The notes under the pieces were generated by a model. That model made no database searches, was not told the origin of the DNA, and saw nothing but the letters and a program-made list of their open reading frames with translations. This document shows, piece by piece, positions 17,311-26,120 of a stretch of 64,000 bases of DNA. Numbering within the stretch: the first letter of the stretch is position 1; the number at the start of each line of letters is the position of its first letter. The position numbers and the translations under genes were made by a program. This stretch comes from Sunxiuqinia indica (GTDB taxonomy: Bacteria; Bacteroidota; Bacteroidia; Bacteroidales; Prolixibacteraceae), in the NCBI RefSeq assembly GCF_009847015.1, contig NZ_WVEM01000010.1, forward strand, positions 111,590 to 175,589. Reading direction: 5' to 3'.

Positions 17311-17917
17311 ATTTGAAAGTTGCTAATTTGCTGAGATATTTACCGATAATGTCAAACTCAAGGTTAATTACAGTTCCGGCCTCAAAAGTATGAAAGTTAG
17401 TCTCCTCGTAAGTGAAAGGAATGATGGCTACCTGAAACGAATTGTCTTTCGAGTTCACCACTGTCAAGCTAACACCGTTAACCGTTACTGAGCCTTTTTC
17501 AACGGTCATGTAGCCTTGTTGTGCTTTGCTTTTGTCAAACTCGTATTCAAAGGTAAAGTACCAGCTTCCGTCAGCTTCTTCAACCTTGGTGCAAGTTGCT
17601 GTTTGATCAACGTGTCCCTGAACAATGTGTCCGTCCAATCGGCCGTTCATCATCATACTGCGTTCCAGATTAACTTTGGTACCCACTTCCCAATAACCGA
17701 GGTTGGTTTTTAGCAAGGTTTCTTTGATTGCCGTAACGGTGTATGTTTTTGCTTTGTCGTCAATTTTCACTACGGTCAGGCAAACGCCATTGTGCGATAC
17801 ACTCTGATCAATTTTTAACTCGTCAACAAATGAGCAGGTTAATGTGAAATGATAATTTTCCTGATCTTTTTCGATGGCTTTCACCGTGCCATATTCTTCT
17901 ACTATTCCTGAAAACAT
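17309..17917 (-). CDS. ribE: Riboflavin synthase, alpha chain
   Basis: 202 residues. It dismutates two 6,7-dimethyl-8-ribityllumazines to riboflavin. The start MFSGIVEEYG is diagnostic, and the two repeated beta-barrel halves are visible. Half one carries SVSHNGVCLTV and the lumazine site, followed by LDGHIVQGHVD; half two carries KGSVTVNGVSLTVV. No FMN riboswitch is seen upstream, and no other rib genes are adjacent. Confidence 0.95.
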   Translation of the reverse strand: MFSGIVEEYGTVKAIEKDQENYHFTLTCSFVDELKIDQSVSHNGVCLTVVKIDDKAKTYTVTAIKETLLKTNLGYWEVGTKVNLERSMMMNGRLDGHIVQGHVDQTATCTKVEEADGSWYFTFEYEFDKSKAQQGYMTVEKGSVTVNGVSLTVVNSKDNSFQVAIIPFTYEETNFHTFEAGTVINLEFDIIGKYLSKLATFK

Positions 17918-18002
17918 ATGCTTTGTTTTTTTATGGGGCGAAGTTACCGAATTCAGTGGAATTGGTGAAATGGGAATAGCGAAATTAGAAAGACTCTGTT
18001 TT

Positions 18003-19925
18003 TTATGGCTCAGATTTCACAAATTGCTGATTATAGGTGTCTTTGTTGGTTCTTATCTGAATGAAATACGAACCGGCGGTAAGTTGACTCACGTCAACGT
18101 CAAGATCTCCATTCGTTTGAAATAGAACGTTTCTTCCTTTAAAATCAATAATTTTTACGTGCTCAATTTTCACCTTGTTTGGAAGTGAAATGTGTAAAAT
18201 GTCCGTTACCGGATTTGGGTACAACTTCAGTTGCTTATTGCTTAGTTCAACGGCGGATGTAACAACTGAACCTTTGCTGATCAGCCATAAATCAGGATCG
18301 AATTGAATTGAGTCTGGTTTTTCGTTTAGCTCGAAGCTTTGTGGATTGGTTGTTTGATGTAAGCGAACATCCGTGCTGTTGCCGTCTCTCCAGAGCCGTA
18401 AAGGCACGTGCATTTCAAAAAGATCAACTGATTCGTCAGATGTGGTTTGGTTGATCGTGACCTTGTATTTGCCATTGTCGGTAAAGTGAGCGATGTCGAA
18501 ACTTGGATATCCTTCGCCATAATACCAATCGTTGAAAAATTTGGTAAGGCTTGTGTCACCTGCCGTTTCAAGATGCCTGACCAAGTCTTCCTGTGAGGCA
18601 AAACCATACTTAATATTAGGGTCGTTGAAGTAGTTTTGTAATCCTTCAAAAAAGGCATGGTCACCTAATTCCCAACGCAGCATATGGAGTAGATAAGCTC
18701 CTTTTGAATAGGAAAGGCGAGAGCTGAAAAGTGTGGTGATGTCGGTGGTATCAGTGACGAAAACAGAGCCATTGGGTATTCCGGCTATTCTGTCAACCTG
18801 TTGTTTTTTCCAAGTCATCCAATATTCCCCGTCAATTAAATGCTCGTAGCTCAATCCGGTGAGGTAGGTCGCAAATCCTTCGTTGAGCCAAATATCTTGC
18901 CAGCTGGCTAATGTGAGGCAATCGCCAAACCACTGGTGAGCCATTTCGTGGGCTACCAGGCTAAAATTAAGGTTGTTCATGAAACTCATGGTTTGGTGTT
19001 CCATGCCACCGCCCCAGCCAAATTGAGCATGTCCGTATTTTTCGTCGGCAAACGGATAGGCTCCAATCAATTCATTAAACAGCTCCATAATATCAAGCAT
19101 ATCGGCTGTTCGTTCTTTTGCTGTTTCCAGATATTCCGGATAAACGTAATTTAGGATTTCAATAGAGTTTTCCTCTTGTTTCAGATAAACTGAAAGCTCT
19201 GAATAATTCGTCACAGCAATGGCGACCAAGTATGTGGCAATCGGGTATTTGTGTTTCCAAACAACCGTTGTTTTACCGTCCACTGTTGTTTCAGAAATCA
19301 GCTTGCCATTGCTGCCTACTTTATTTCCTTCGGGGCAGGTAACCTGAATTTCGATACTATCAATTTTATCAACCAAGCTCTGTTTGCAAGGCCACCAGGT
19401 CATCGCTCCATAGGGCTCCGAAAGTGTCCAAAGAACCGGGTTTCCGCCAAAGGTTGTCGACGTTTCGAACGAACCAAATCCCTCAGAAGGAGGAATTGCC
19501 TGATACCAAATAGTCAGCGAATCGGTTTGTTGAGGGGGGAGTGTTTCGGGAAAAACGATGGTTAGCTGGTTGTTTTCGTGTGTGAAATTCAACGATTGTT
19601 CGTGGTAAAAAACCGAATCAATTTGCATGTCGGAATAGGCATCGAAGTTGATGCTGCCAAAATCGTCAACCAAGGGATGAAAGTAACTGGTGATGGCTCC
19701 TTCAATTTTACGAACCGCCGGATCGACTCTCCATTGCATGCGTTGAAAAGTCAGATCGTAGTTGGCATAGTCGGCTGCTTCCTCAAACCGCATTTTTTTC
19801 AACCAACCTTGTTTTTCTTGTCGAGCTATTTGTTCTATAAAATTGGGGTCAGGAGCTTGATTTTGCGCTTGTGTTAACAGCGAGCTTAATCCGCCAGTCA
19901 ATATTAAGAAATAAATTGTCTTCAT
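18003..19925 (-). CDS. M1 family aminopeptidase with type IX secretion sorting domain
   Basis: 640 residues. A signal peptide ending LLTQAQ is followed by the M1 N-terminal beta domain. The exopeptidase motif appears as GGGMEHQ (about 303-309), the zinc site as HEMAHQW (from about 326) and the third ligand in NEGFAT near 349. The last 75 residues, beginning LYPNPV and ending in beta strands, form a type IX secretion C-terminal signal, so the enzyme is exported and probably surface-attached or released. The GAMEN motif of typical family members is replaced by G-M-E-H, as in several bacterial M1 proteins. Confidence 0.92.
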   Translation of the reverse strand: MKTIYFLILTGGLSSLLTQAQNQAPDPNFIEQIARQEKQGWLKKMRFEEAADYANYDLTFQRMQWRVDPAVRKIEGAITSYFHPLVDDFGSINFDAYSDMQIDSVFYHEQSLNFTHENNQLTIVFPETLPPQQTDSLTIWYQAIPPSEGFGSFETSTTFGGNPVLWTLSEPYGAMTWWPCKQSLVDKIDSIEIQVTCPEGNKVGSNGKLISETTVDGKTTVVWKHKYPIATYLVAIAVTNYSELSVYLKQEENSIEILNYVYPEYLETAKERTADMLDIMELFNELIGAYPFADEKYGHAQFGWGGGMEHQTMSFMNNLNFSLVAHEMAHQWFGDCLTLASWQDIWLNEGFATYLTGLSYEHLIDGEYWMTWKKQQVDRIAGIPNGSVFVTDTTDITTLFSSRLSYSKGAYLLHMLRWELGDHAFFEGLQNYFNDPNIKYGFASQEDLVRHLETAGDTSLTKFFNDWYYGEGYPSFDIAHFTDNGKYKVTINQTTSDESVDLFEMHVPLRLWRDGNSTDVRLHQTTNPQSFELNEKPDSIQFDPDLWLISKGSVVTSAVELSNKQLKLYPNPVTDILHISLPNKVKIEHVKIIDFKGRNVLFQTNGDLDVDVSQLTAGSYFIQIRTNKDTYNQQFVKSEP

Positions 19926-19962
19926 TGTACTTTAAATGGTTGCTCCAGACACTTTTTGCATT

Positions 19963-20949
19963 CTAGCTTTTCAGAATATCATCGATGCGAGTAAGTTCAT
20001 CATCAGAGAATTGCGTTTTATCCAACATTCTGATATTGTCATCCAGCTGGCTGGTTGAACTGGCTCCGATCAGGACTGAGGTGATGCGCCTGTCTTTTAA
20101 GATCCACGCCAGAGCCATTTGGGCCAAACTCTGTTCTCTTTGGCGTGCAATTTTATTGAGCTTTTGTACTTTGTTGATTGAGGATTCTACCATTTCAGGC
20201 TTCAGAAAATGAGCCCGGTTGGCTCGCGATCCTTCCGGGACACCATGTAAGTATTTATCGGTAAGCAAACCTTGGGCAAGTGGCGAAAATGGAATGCAAC
20301 CAACGCCCTCCTCTTCCAGGACATCAAGAAGTTTATCTTCGACCCAACGCTCGAACATCGAATATTTGGGCTGATGAATAAGTAGTGGAGTTCCCAGCTC
20401 GCGAAGTATTTTAGCAGCTTCCAGTGCGCGGTCAGCCGGGTAATTTGAAATGCCAACGTACAAAGCTTTTCCTTGCCTTACAGCTTGATTAAGCGCCATC
20501 ATTGTTTCTTCCAGTGGGGTTTCCGGATCTGGTCGGTGCGAGTAAAAGATGTCTACATAATCCAGGCCCATTCGTTTTAAGCTTTGATCCAGACTAGCCA
20601 ACAAGTATTTTCGACTACCCCAATTGCCGTATGGGCCGGGCCACATATCGTAGCCGGCCTTGGTTGAAATAATCATTTCGTCTCGATAGGGTTGGAAGTC
20701 TTGCTGCAAGATTTTGCCAAAATTCTCCTCGGCCGATCCGTATGGAGGACCATAGTTGTTTGCCAAATCGAAATGAGTAATTCCTTTGTCGAAAGCGTGA
20801 CGCAGAATGGAGCGGCCATTTTCAAAAACATCAATGCCTCCGAAGTTGTGCCAAAGGCCAAGCGATAGCGCGGGTAGTTTTAGTCCTGATTTTCCACATC
20901 GTTTGTACGCTATTGAGTTATACCGATTGTTGTCAGCTACATAAGTCAT
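19963..20949 (-). CDS. Aldo/keto reductase, YghZ-like
   Basis: 328 residues, TIM-barrel NADPH reductase. The catalytic tetrad appears as D/Y in FDLANNYGPPYG (Tyr near 67), Lys in ISTKAGYDMWPGPYG, and His in DIFYSHRPDPETP. The glycine-proline loop after the Tyr and the PGPYG insert are typical of YghZ, an L-glyceraldehyde-3-phosphate/methylglyoxal reductase. The C-terminal cofactor site includes SVLIGASSTSQL. Detoxification of reactive aldehydes is the likely role. Confidence 0.9.
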   Translation of the reverse strand: MTYVADNNRYNSIAYKRCGKSGLKLPALSLGLWHNFGGIDVFENGRSILRHAFDKGITHFDLANNYGPPYGSAEENFGKILQQDFQPYRDEMIISTKAGYDMWPGPYGNWGSRKYLLASLDQSLKRMGLDYVDIFYSHRPDPETPLEETMMALNQAVRQGKALYVGISNYPADRALEAAKILRELGTPLLIHQPKYSMFERWVEDKLLDVLEEEGVGCIPFSPLAQGLLTDKYLHGVPEGSRANRAHFLKPEMVESSINKVQKLNKIARQREQSLAQMALAWILKDRRITSVLIGASSTSQLDDNIRMLDKTQFSDDELTRIDDILKS

Positions 20950-21015
20950 GGATTGTACGTTATGTTTGATTTGAGAAAACCGAAATTACGAAATATTTAA
21001 CCAATACGAAATTGA

Positions 21016-21510
21016 TTAGATCAGCATTTTCAAATAGCTCTTTTCAGAAAGCCTGAGGTTTCGATAATCCATTCCGGAGATCAACATTAAGCCGGGGCGT
21101 TTCCCTTTTTCGAGGCTACCAACTTCCTTTTCGAGCTTAATGGACTTGGCTGCATCAAGCGTGAAGATTCTGATTAGCTCGTCAAGTGTTAGTTGCGGGT
21201 TTTCACGTTGAATTGCTTTAATCCACGACAAGATATCTTTTTCGGTATTGAGTCGCTCCGGTTTCAGGTGATTAAACTTCTGCAACAAAGGAAATTTTCT
21301 AAAAAAACGCTCATCTTCAAATTCGTGAAAAACATTTACAAATGCGGGGCAAATAATTCCGTTATGAAACTCCATGCCTTCCTGCTCGCTCAGCCCATTA
21401 ACGGGATGAATTAATTCGAGAATCAAGCCGCTTGAATCGACTTTGATTATTCCTTTTGCAATTGGGTTTCTGTTGCCAGGAAACAGGTAGTGAGCGGCAT
21501 ATTTTCTCAT
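21016..21510 (-). CDS. Miniature amidohydrolase remnant without the TIM barrel
   Basis: 164 residues. The first 60 match the N-terminal beta-sandwich of amidohydrolases of the cytosine/aminofutalosine deaminase type (HYLFPGNRNPIAKGIIKVD, then FHNGIICPAFVN). The last 60 match the C-terminal part (TLDAAKSIKLEKEVGSLEKGKRPGLMLI). The catalytic barrel of about 250 residues between them is replaced by roughly 45 residues, and the metal motif H-x-H-x-E is F61-H62-E63-F64-E65. It has an intact frame and is coupled by a 4-nt overlap to the DUF4296 gene. Not an enzyme as it stands; a retained non-catalytic protein or an in-frame deletion product. Confidence 0.7.
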   Translation of the reverse strand: MRKYAAHYLFPGNRNPIAKGIIKVDSSGLILELIHPVNGLSEQEGMEFHNGIICPAFVNVFHEFEDERFFRKFPLLQKFNHLKPERLNTEKDILSWIKAIQRENPQLTLDELIRIFTLDAAKSIKLEKEVGSLEKGKRPGLMLISGMDYRNLRLSEKSYLKMLI

Positions 21511-21893
21511 TTTTCGGGTTGAATGTTAACTTCTTCTTTTTTGTTACTCTCTTCTTGTAGCATCTTCAACCGGTCTATGACTTGCTGGTATATCCGGGCG
21601 TAAATTTTAGGCATGCTGGAGTAATACACCACTGATTCAGCAAAAATTGAATCTTGCATTTTGTGTTCTTCCAATATTGAAAAATAGAGGTCTTTCGATT
21701 CAAGTTTGGTGGTGTCGCCGGAATATCGAAATTTTTCGGAGTATGCTTCGCCAAGATGAATGTCGTAAAGTATATCCACCATTTTTTCTTCGCTCACCAG
21801 GTTGTCAGGCTTTGGATAACCTTTTTTTTCTTTACAGGCAAAACTCCCGAAAGTCAATAATAAAACAAAAAAATAGAAAGTTATTCGTTGCAT
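21507..21893 (-). CDS. DUF4296 lipoprotein
   Basis: 128 residues from the ATG at 21893, which begins a lipoprotein signal (FVLLLTFGSFAC). The body carries the DUF4296 pattern P-x-x-L-V-S-E-E-K-M-V-D-I-L-Y-D-I-H-L-G-E-A, and a helix-rich C-terminus. The family is confined to Bacteroidota and has no known function. It overlaps the downstream miniature amidohydrolase gene by 4 nt, a pairing also seen for full-length amidohydrolases in related genomes as far as I recall. Confidence 0.85.
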   Translation of the reverse strand: MQRITFYFFVLLLTFGSFACKEKKGYPKPDNLVSEEKMVDILYDIHLGEAYSEKFRYSGDTTKLESKDLYFSILEEHKMQDSIFAESVVYYSSMPKIYARIYQQVIDRLKMLQEESNKKEEVNIQPEK

Positions 21894-21988
21894 GTTTTTC
21901 TTTAATGGCTTGACAAAGTTAGAATTCCCTTTCATTTTTGGATGGCTTATTTGGGGAAAAGGTTAAAATTATGAAAAAGTATCGGCTA

Positions 21989-23353
21989 TTAGTTTTTCTG
22001 AAAAAGCTTTTTGAAGAAATCATCGACCCGATTTACTTCTTCGATTTGAATTTTAAATTTACTCAGGTTGAGGCTTTTCCCGTTTTTTGGGATGAATATT
22101 TTTTGCATTCCCAGTTTTTCGGCTTCAGCGATGCGTTGTTCCAGTCGGTTTACAGCTCTAATTTCGCCAGATAGCCCAACTTCCCCAGTAAAACAAAGTT
22201 TCTTATCGATGGACAGATCGAAATTGGATGATAGAATGGCGGAGATAACAGCGAGGTCGATTGCCGGGTCGTCAACTTTAATACCTCCGGCGATATTGAG
22301 AAACACATCTTTGGAAGCCAGTTTAAAACCAGCGCGTTTTTCCAATACAGCCAGTAGCATATTCAGTCGTCGTAGGTCAAATCCGGTGGATGAGCGTTGC
22401 GGTGTTCCATAGGCGGCAGTGCTAACCAACGATTGGATTTCAATCAGCAAAGGTCGATTTCCTTCAATGGCTCCGGAAATAGCCGTTCCACTCAGCCCTT
22501 CGTGGTCGCGGTTAATGAGCAGTTCCGATGGATTGCTGACTTCGCGCATTCCTTCGTTATTCATCTCAAAAATACCCAGTTCGCTGGTTGAGCCAAAGCG
22601 GTTTTTTATTGATCGCAGTATTCGGTAGAGGTATTGATTTTCACCCTCAAACTGCAAAACAGTATCTACCATGTGTTCCAACACCTTGGGGCCTGCCAGA
22701 CTTCCTTCTTTGGTGATATGGCCGATTAAAATGGCCGGAATCTGGCGTTCTTTGGAGAACTTCGAAATGGCATTGGTGCACTCGCGAATCTGGCTGACTG
22801 ATCCCGGCGATGATTCAATATGTGCTGTTGCTACTGTTTGGATGGAGTCGATGATCAGCACTTCCGGCTCCAGGTGTTCGCAATGTGTCAGAATATTCTC
22901 CAGTGATGTTTCGCTCAAAAAATAGCAGTTGTCGTTTTCGCGCTTTAGTCGGTTAGCACGTATTTTAATTTGCTGAATACTTTCTTCGCCCGAAACATAT
23001 AAGATTTTCTTCGATTTTAAATCAAGTGCAACTTGCAAAACCAGTGTCGATTTCCCAATGCCGGGTTCGCCACCAACTAAAACCAATGAGCCGGGAACGA
23101 GGCCGCCACCCAATACACGATTCAGTTCTCGGTTGCAGCAATCAATTCGTTGGGTTTGCTCTGTTCTGACTTCATTTAGCTTTTGCGGTTTTGAGCCGCT
23201 TGCAGTTCGCGAGCTCAGCGGACTTTTTGTTTCTTTCACCACCGCTTCTTCAACAAAAGTGTTCCACTCGCCACAGTTGGTGCAGCGTCCCACCCATTTG
23301 GGCGATTGGCTTCCACAGTTTTGACAAACGTGAACCGTTTTTACTTTAGCCAT
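21989..23353 (-). CDS. radA: DNA repair protein RadA
   Basis: 454 residues. The N-terminal four-cysteine zinc finger (CQNCG...CTNCGEW), the Walker A motif GGEPGIGKST near 95, the RadA-specific KNRFGSTSELGIFEM near 250, and a C-terminal Lon-like domain are all present. It is a RecA-related branch-migration ATPase used in recombination intermediates. It lies 2 nt downstream of the nucleotidyltransferase gene, so both are probably translated from one mRNA. Confidence 0.96.
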   Translation of the reverse strand: MAKVKTVHVCQNCGSQSPKWVGRCTNCGEWNTFVEEAVVKETKSPLSSRTASGSKPQKLNEVRTEQTQRIDCCNRELNRVLGGGLVPGSLVLVGGEPGIGKSTLVLQVALDLKSKKILYVSGEESIQQIKIRANRLKRENDNCYFLSETSLENILTHCEHLEPEVLIIDSIQTVATAHIESSPGSVSQIRECTNAISKFSKERQIPAILIGHITKEGSLAGPKVLEHMVDTVLQFEGENQYLYRILRSIKNRFGSTSELGIFEMNNEGMREVSNPSELLINRDHEGLSGTAISGAIEGNRPLLIEIQSLVSTAAYGTPQRSSTGFDLRRLNMLLAVLEKRAGFKLASKDVFLNIAGGIKVDDPAIDLAVISAILSSNFDLSIDKKLCFTGEVGLSGEIRAVNRLEQRIAEAEKLGMQKIFIPKNGKSLNLSKFKIQIEEVNRVDDFFKKLFQKN

Positions 23354-23355
23354 GG

Positions 23356-23841
23356 TCAGAGTTTTTTTATTTTTTCGATTAGTGCGGAAGTGGAAAATCC
23401 GTCGGTGAGCTCTATTCGTTCTACTGTTCCTCCGCGGGCAAGCACCACATCGTGTCCGGCAATTTCTTCAATACTATATTCATTTCCTTTTACCAACACA
23501 TCGGGCTGAATGGCTTTGATCAGTTCGTAGGGGGTTTCTTCATCAAAGAGAACTACGGCGTCAACCATTTGCAGCGAAGCTATCAGGATTGCTCGCGACT
23601 CTTCATCGACGAGGGGACGTGTTTCGCCCTTTAGTAATTTGACCGAATGATCGGTGTTGAGGCCAATAATTAATTTGTCACCAAACTTGGCAGATTTCAC
23701 TAAAGAGTCAATATGTCCGCGGTGAACCAGATCAAAGCATCCGTTGGTGAAAACAAGCTTTTGATTCGTTGTTTTCCATGATTTGAGTGTGTCGAAAAAT
23801 TCGTCGAAAGAGTGATGGATTTTACCCGTAATTTCATTCAT
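23356..23841 (-). CDS. rfaE2: D-glycero-beta-D-manno-heptose 1-phosphate adenylyltransferase
   Basis: 161 residues, equivalent to the C-terminal adenylyltransferase half of HldE. It makes ADP-heptose for LPS core or glycoprotein synthesis. The nucleotidyltransferase signature TNGCFDLVHRGH (about 30-41), KGNEYSIEEIAG and the C-terminal TDGFSTSALI are visible. Kinase half and other hld genes are not in this window. Start at the first of two overlapping ATGs. Confidence 0.9.
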   Translation of the reverse strand: MNEITGKIHHSFDEFFDTLKSWKTTNQKLVFTNGCFDLVHRGHIDSLVKSAKFGDKLIIGLNTDHSVKLLKGETRPLVDEESRAILIASLQMVDAVVLFDEETPYELIKAIQPDVLVKGNEYSIEEIAGHDVVLARGGTVERIELTDGFSTSALIEKIKKL

Positions 23842-23863
23842 AATTTGGCTGAAGGATATTCAG

Positions 23864-23905
23864 TAAAAATAAGAAAACCCCAAAGCTAAAAAAAGCCTTG
23901 AGGTT
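23864..23905 (-). terminator. Terminator of panC-panD
   Basis: A 12-bp stem with two G-U pairs (23894-23905 with 23876-23887) and a T-rich tail on the reverse strand. It separates pan transcription from rfaE2-radA. Confidence 0.65.
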
Positions 23906-23927
23906 TAAAATATGATCATCAACTCTT

Positions 23928-24278
23928 TTACACGAGTTTGTTGGTCTCGATGTCGGGGAAAACCAAGCTGGGTTTAAATGTTTTAGCTTCTTCAAAATCC
24001 ATGGTTGCATACGAAATAATGATAACGACATCGCCAACGGCAACTTTGCGCGCTGCCGGACCGTTCAGGCAAATAACACCTGAGTCTCGTTTACCCTTGA
24101 TTACGTAGGTTTCCAAACGCTCTCCATTGTTAATGTTTACTACCTGAACCTTTTCATTTTCAATAAGATTCGCAGCGTCCATTAAATCTTCATCAATTGT
24201 GATACTTCCAACGTACTGTAGGTTCGCTTCAGTAACACTTACTTTATGTATTTTCGATTTACAAACTTCAATAAACAT
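23928..24278 (-). CDS. panD: Aspartate 1-decarboxylase proenzyme
   Basis: 116 residues. It makes beta-alanine from aspartate for pantothenate. The self-cleavage site G24-S25 (YVGSITID) that yields the pyruvoyl group is intact, as are Lys9 (CKSKIHK) and the [15 protein letters not shown] stretch. It follows panC by 11 nt in one operon. Confidence 0.96.
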   Translation of the reverse strand: MFIEVCKSKIHKVSVTEANLQYVGSITIDEDLMDAANLIENEKVQVVNINNGERLETYVIKGKRDSGVICLNGPAARKVAVGDVVIIISYATMDFEEAKTFKPSLVFPDIETNKLV

Positions 24279-24289
24279 GTTGTAATTTT

Positions 24290-25132
24290 TTATTCAAATA
24301 CAATATTATCAATTAACCTAACCTCACCACACTGAACAGCTATGCATCCAACTTTGTTTAGTGGGCTGTTCCAATCTTTGATTGGGTTAAGTTGTTCATC
24401 ATCAGATATTTCAAAATATTCTGTTTCCAGAAATTCATTCTGATTAATTGTTTCTGCAACCCACTGTTTAAGTTCTTTTACGCTCATTGTGTGGGCTTTG
24501 TTCCGAGCTTCACATAGCGTTTTATAAATATGTGAGGCATTGTGTCTTTGTTCTTCTGTAAGCCTTTGGTTTCGAGAACTCATGGCTAATCCATCGTTTT
24601 CACGGACAATTGGACAAGGCACAATTTCAATGGGCAAATTTAACTGTTTTACCAGAGCTTTTATAATTACCAACTGTTGAAAGTCCTTAAACCCAAAAAA
24701 AGCTTTGTCTGGTTTTACGATTTCAAAAAACTTGCTTACAACCTGTGCCACACCGTTAAAATGCCCCGGGCGAAACTGACCTTCCATAACTTTTTCAAGC
24801 TGTCCGAAATTAAACTGTCGTTTGTCTTCTTCAGGATACATGGTGTCAGTATCAGGCGAGAAGACTAAATTACAGGAAGTTTTATCCAGCAATTTTAAAT
24901 CTCGCTCCAGAGTTCTCGGATAATTAATTAAATCTTTTTTATCATTGAATTGGGTGGGGTTTACAAAGATACTAACAATCACATAGTTTGACTGTTGTGT
25001 GGCTGTCTCAACCAATGAAATATGTCCATTGTGTAAAGCACCCATAGTCGGAACAAAACCAATCGTTTTGCCCTCTTTTTTCTCTTGATCAATGATCGCT
25101 TGCAATTCTGTTATTTCCTTTACAACCAGCAT
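24290..25132 (-). CDS. panC: Pantothenate synthetase
   Basis: 280 residues. It ligates pantoate and beta-alanine using ATP. The N-terminal [16 protein letters not shown] carries the HIGH-like motif (HNGH), then [19 protein letters not shown] and the KMSKS-like MSSRN near 185. Full length. It heads the panC-panD operon and is divergent from the glycogen-synthase-like gene. Confidence 0.96.
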   Translation of the reverse strand: MLVVKEITELQAIIDQEKKEGKTIGFVPTMGALHNGHISLVETATQQSNYVIVSIFVNPTQFNDKKDLINYPRTLERDLKLLDKTSCNLVFSPDTDTMYPEEDKRQFNFGQLEKVMEGQFRPGHFNGVAQVVSKFFEIVKPDKAFFGFKDFQQLVIIKALVKQLNLPIEIVPCPIVRENDGLAMSSRNQRLTEEQRHNASHIYKTLCEARNKAHTMSVKELKQWVAETINQNEFLETEYFEISDDEQLNPIKDWNSPLNKVGCIAVQCGEVRLIDNIVFE

Positions 25133-25153
25133 ACAGCAATAAAATTAACGGTG

Positions 25154-25161
25154 CAAAAGTA
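25154..25161 (-). promoter_or_regulatory. Candidate -7 element for panC-panD
   Basis: On the reverse strand the sequence is TACTTTTG, matching TAnnTTTG, 21 nt before the panC start. No well-placed TTG is seen. Confidence 0.45.
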
Positions 25162-25230
25162 AATAAATAATTCAAAACATAGGATAGTCGACTTCTTAAG
25201 TTTTTTTAAGAGTCTGGTAATTACATAAAA

Positions 25231-25261
25231 TTGAATGTTAGCGATATTTTTACTAATTTTG
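25231..25261 (+). promoter_or_regulatory. Promoter of the glycogen-synthase-like gene
   Basis: TTG at 25231-25233 and TAATTTTG at 25254-25261, spaced 20 nt, match the Bacteroidota consensus. It lies 25 nt before the start codon. Confidence 0.7.
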
Positions 25262-25286
25262 CACAATCAAATTCATCAATTTTTCA

Positions 25287-26090
25287 ATGGAAAAGAAAAG
25301 AGTACTATTTATCTCTCAGGAAATTACACCCTACCTCCCAGAATCAGAAATGTCGGTAAAGTCTAGGTATCTGCCTCAGGGGATACAGGAAAAAGGTCGC
25401 GAGATTCGGACATTTATGCCAAGGTATGGTAGTGTTAATGAACGTAGAAATCAATTACATGAAGTCATTCGTTTATCAGGAATGAATTTGGTAATTAATG
25501 ATGCAGATCACCCACTTATTATTAAGGTAGCGTCTATTCAGGCAGCTCGGATGCAGGTGTATTTTATTGATAATGAGGATTATTTTCACCGAAAGGAGAT
25601 TCTGAAAGATAAAAAAGGAAAGGAATTTGAAGACAACGACGAACGTGCTGTTTTTTTTGCCCGTGGCGTGTTGGAAACTGTGATTAAACTTCGCTGGGCT
25701 CCCGATATCATTCATTGTCATGGATGGCTGGCCTCTCTGATCCCTCTCTATATTAAGAAAGCGTATCATAACGATCCGTTATTCGCCAACTCAAAAGTTG
25801 TTTACTCGGTATACAATGAAAACTTCAAGAATTCGTTAAGTCCAAATACAAAGCATAATGTTTTGTTGGATGGTGTAGCCGAGGAAGATCTTAAACTCCT
25901 TGATGAGCCAACCTATGAGAACATGTCAAAACTTGGAATTGAATATGCAGATGCTGTTATTCAAGGCAGTGATGAAATTGATCCAAATTTGGCGGCGTAT
26001 GTGCAGGATAAAAACAAATTATTTTTAAATTATCAGTCTGAAGAGACTTACATCGATGCCTACAACGAATTTTACGATAAGGTACTGTAA
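25287..26090 (+). CDS. Truncated glycogen/starch synthase-like protein (GT5 N-terminal domain only)
   Basis: 267 residues, against about 480 for GlgA. It aligns to the N-terminal Rossmann domain of GT5 synthases (LFISQEITPYLPE, then REIRTFMPRYG, PDIIHCHGWLASLIPLYIK, and KVVYSVYNENF). The ADP-glucose-binding K-T-G-G of true synthases is P18-E19-S20-E21, and the whole C-terminal catalytic domain is absent. Databases usually call such genes glycogen synthase, but it should be inactive. Its place opposite panC and before a DUF4270 gene recurs in Bacteroidota, to my knowledge, which suggests a conserved non-catalytic role. Confidence 0.8.
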   Translation: MEKKRVLFISQEITPYLPESEMSVKSRYLPQGIQEKGREIRTFMPRYGSVNERRNQLHEVIRLSGMNLVINDADHPLIIKVASIQAARMQVYFIDNEDYFHRKEILKDKKGKEFEDNDERAVFFARGVLETVIKLRWAPDIIHCHGWLASLIPLYIKKAYHNDPLFANSKVVYSVYNENFKNSLSPNTKHNVLLDGVAEEDLKLLDEPTYENMSKLGIEYADAVIQGSDEIDPNLAAYVQDKNKLFLNYQSEETYIDAYNEFYDKVL

Positions 26091-26120
26091 GTTTTTGAAA
26101 AGCTGAAAAACAATGTTTAC

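Noticed and set aside
17918..18002. FMN riboswitch upstream of ribE
   Set aside because: The upstream stretch is too short and lacks the RFN element's conserved helices.
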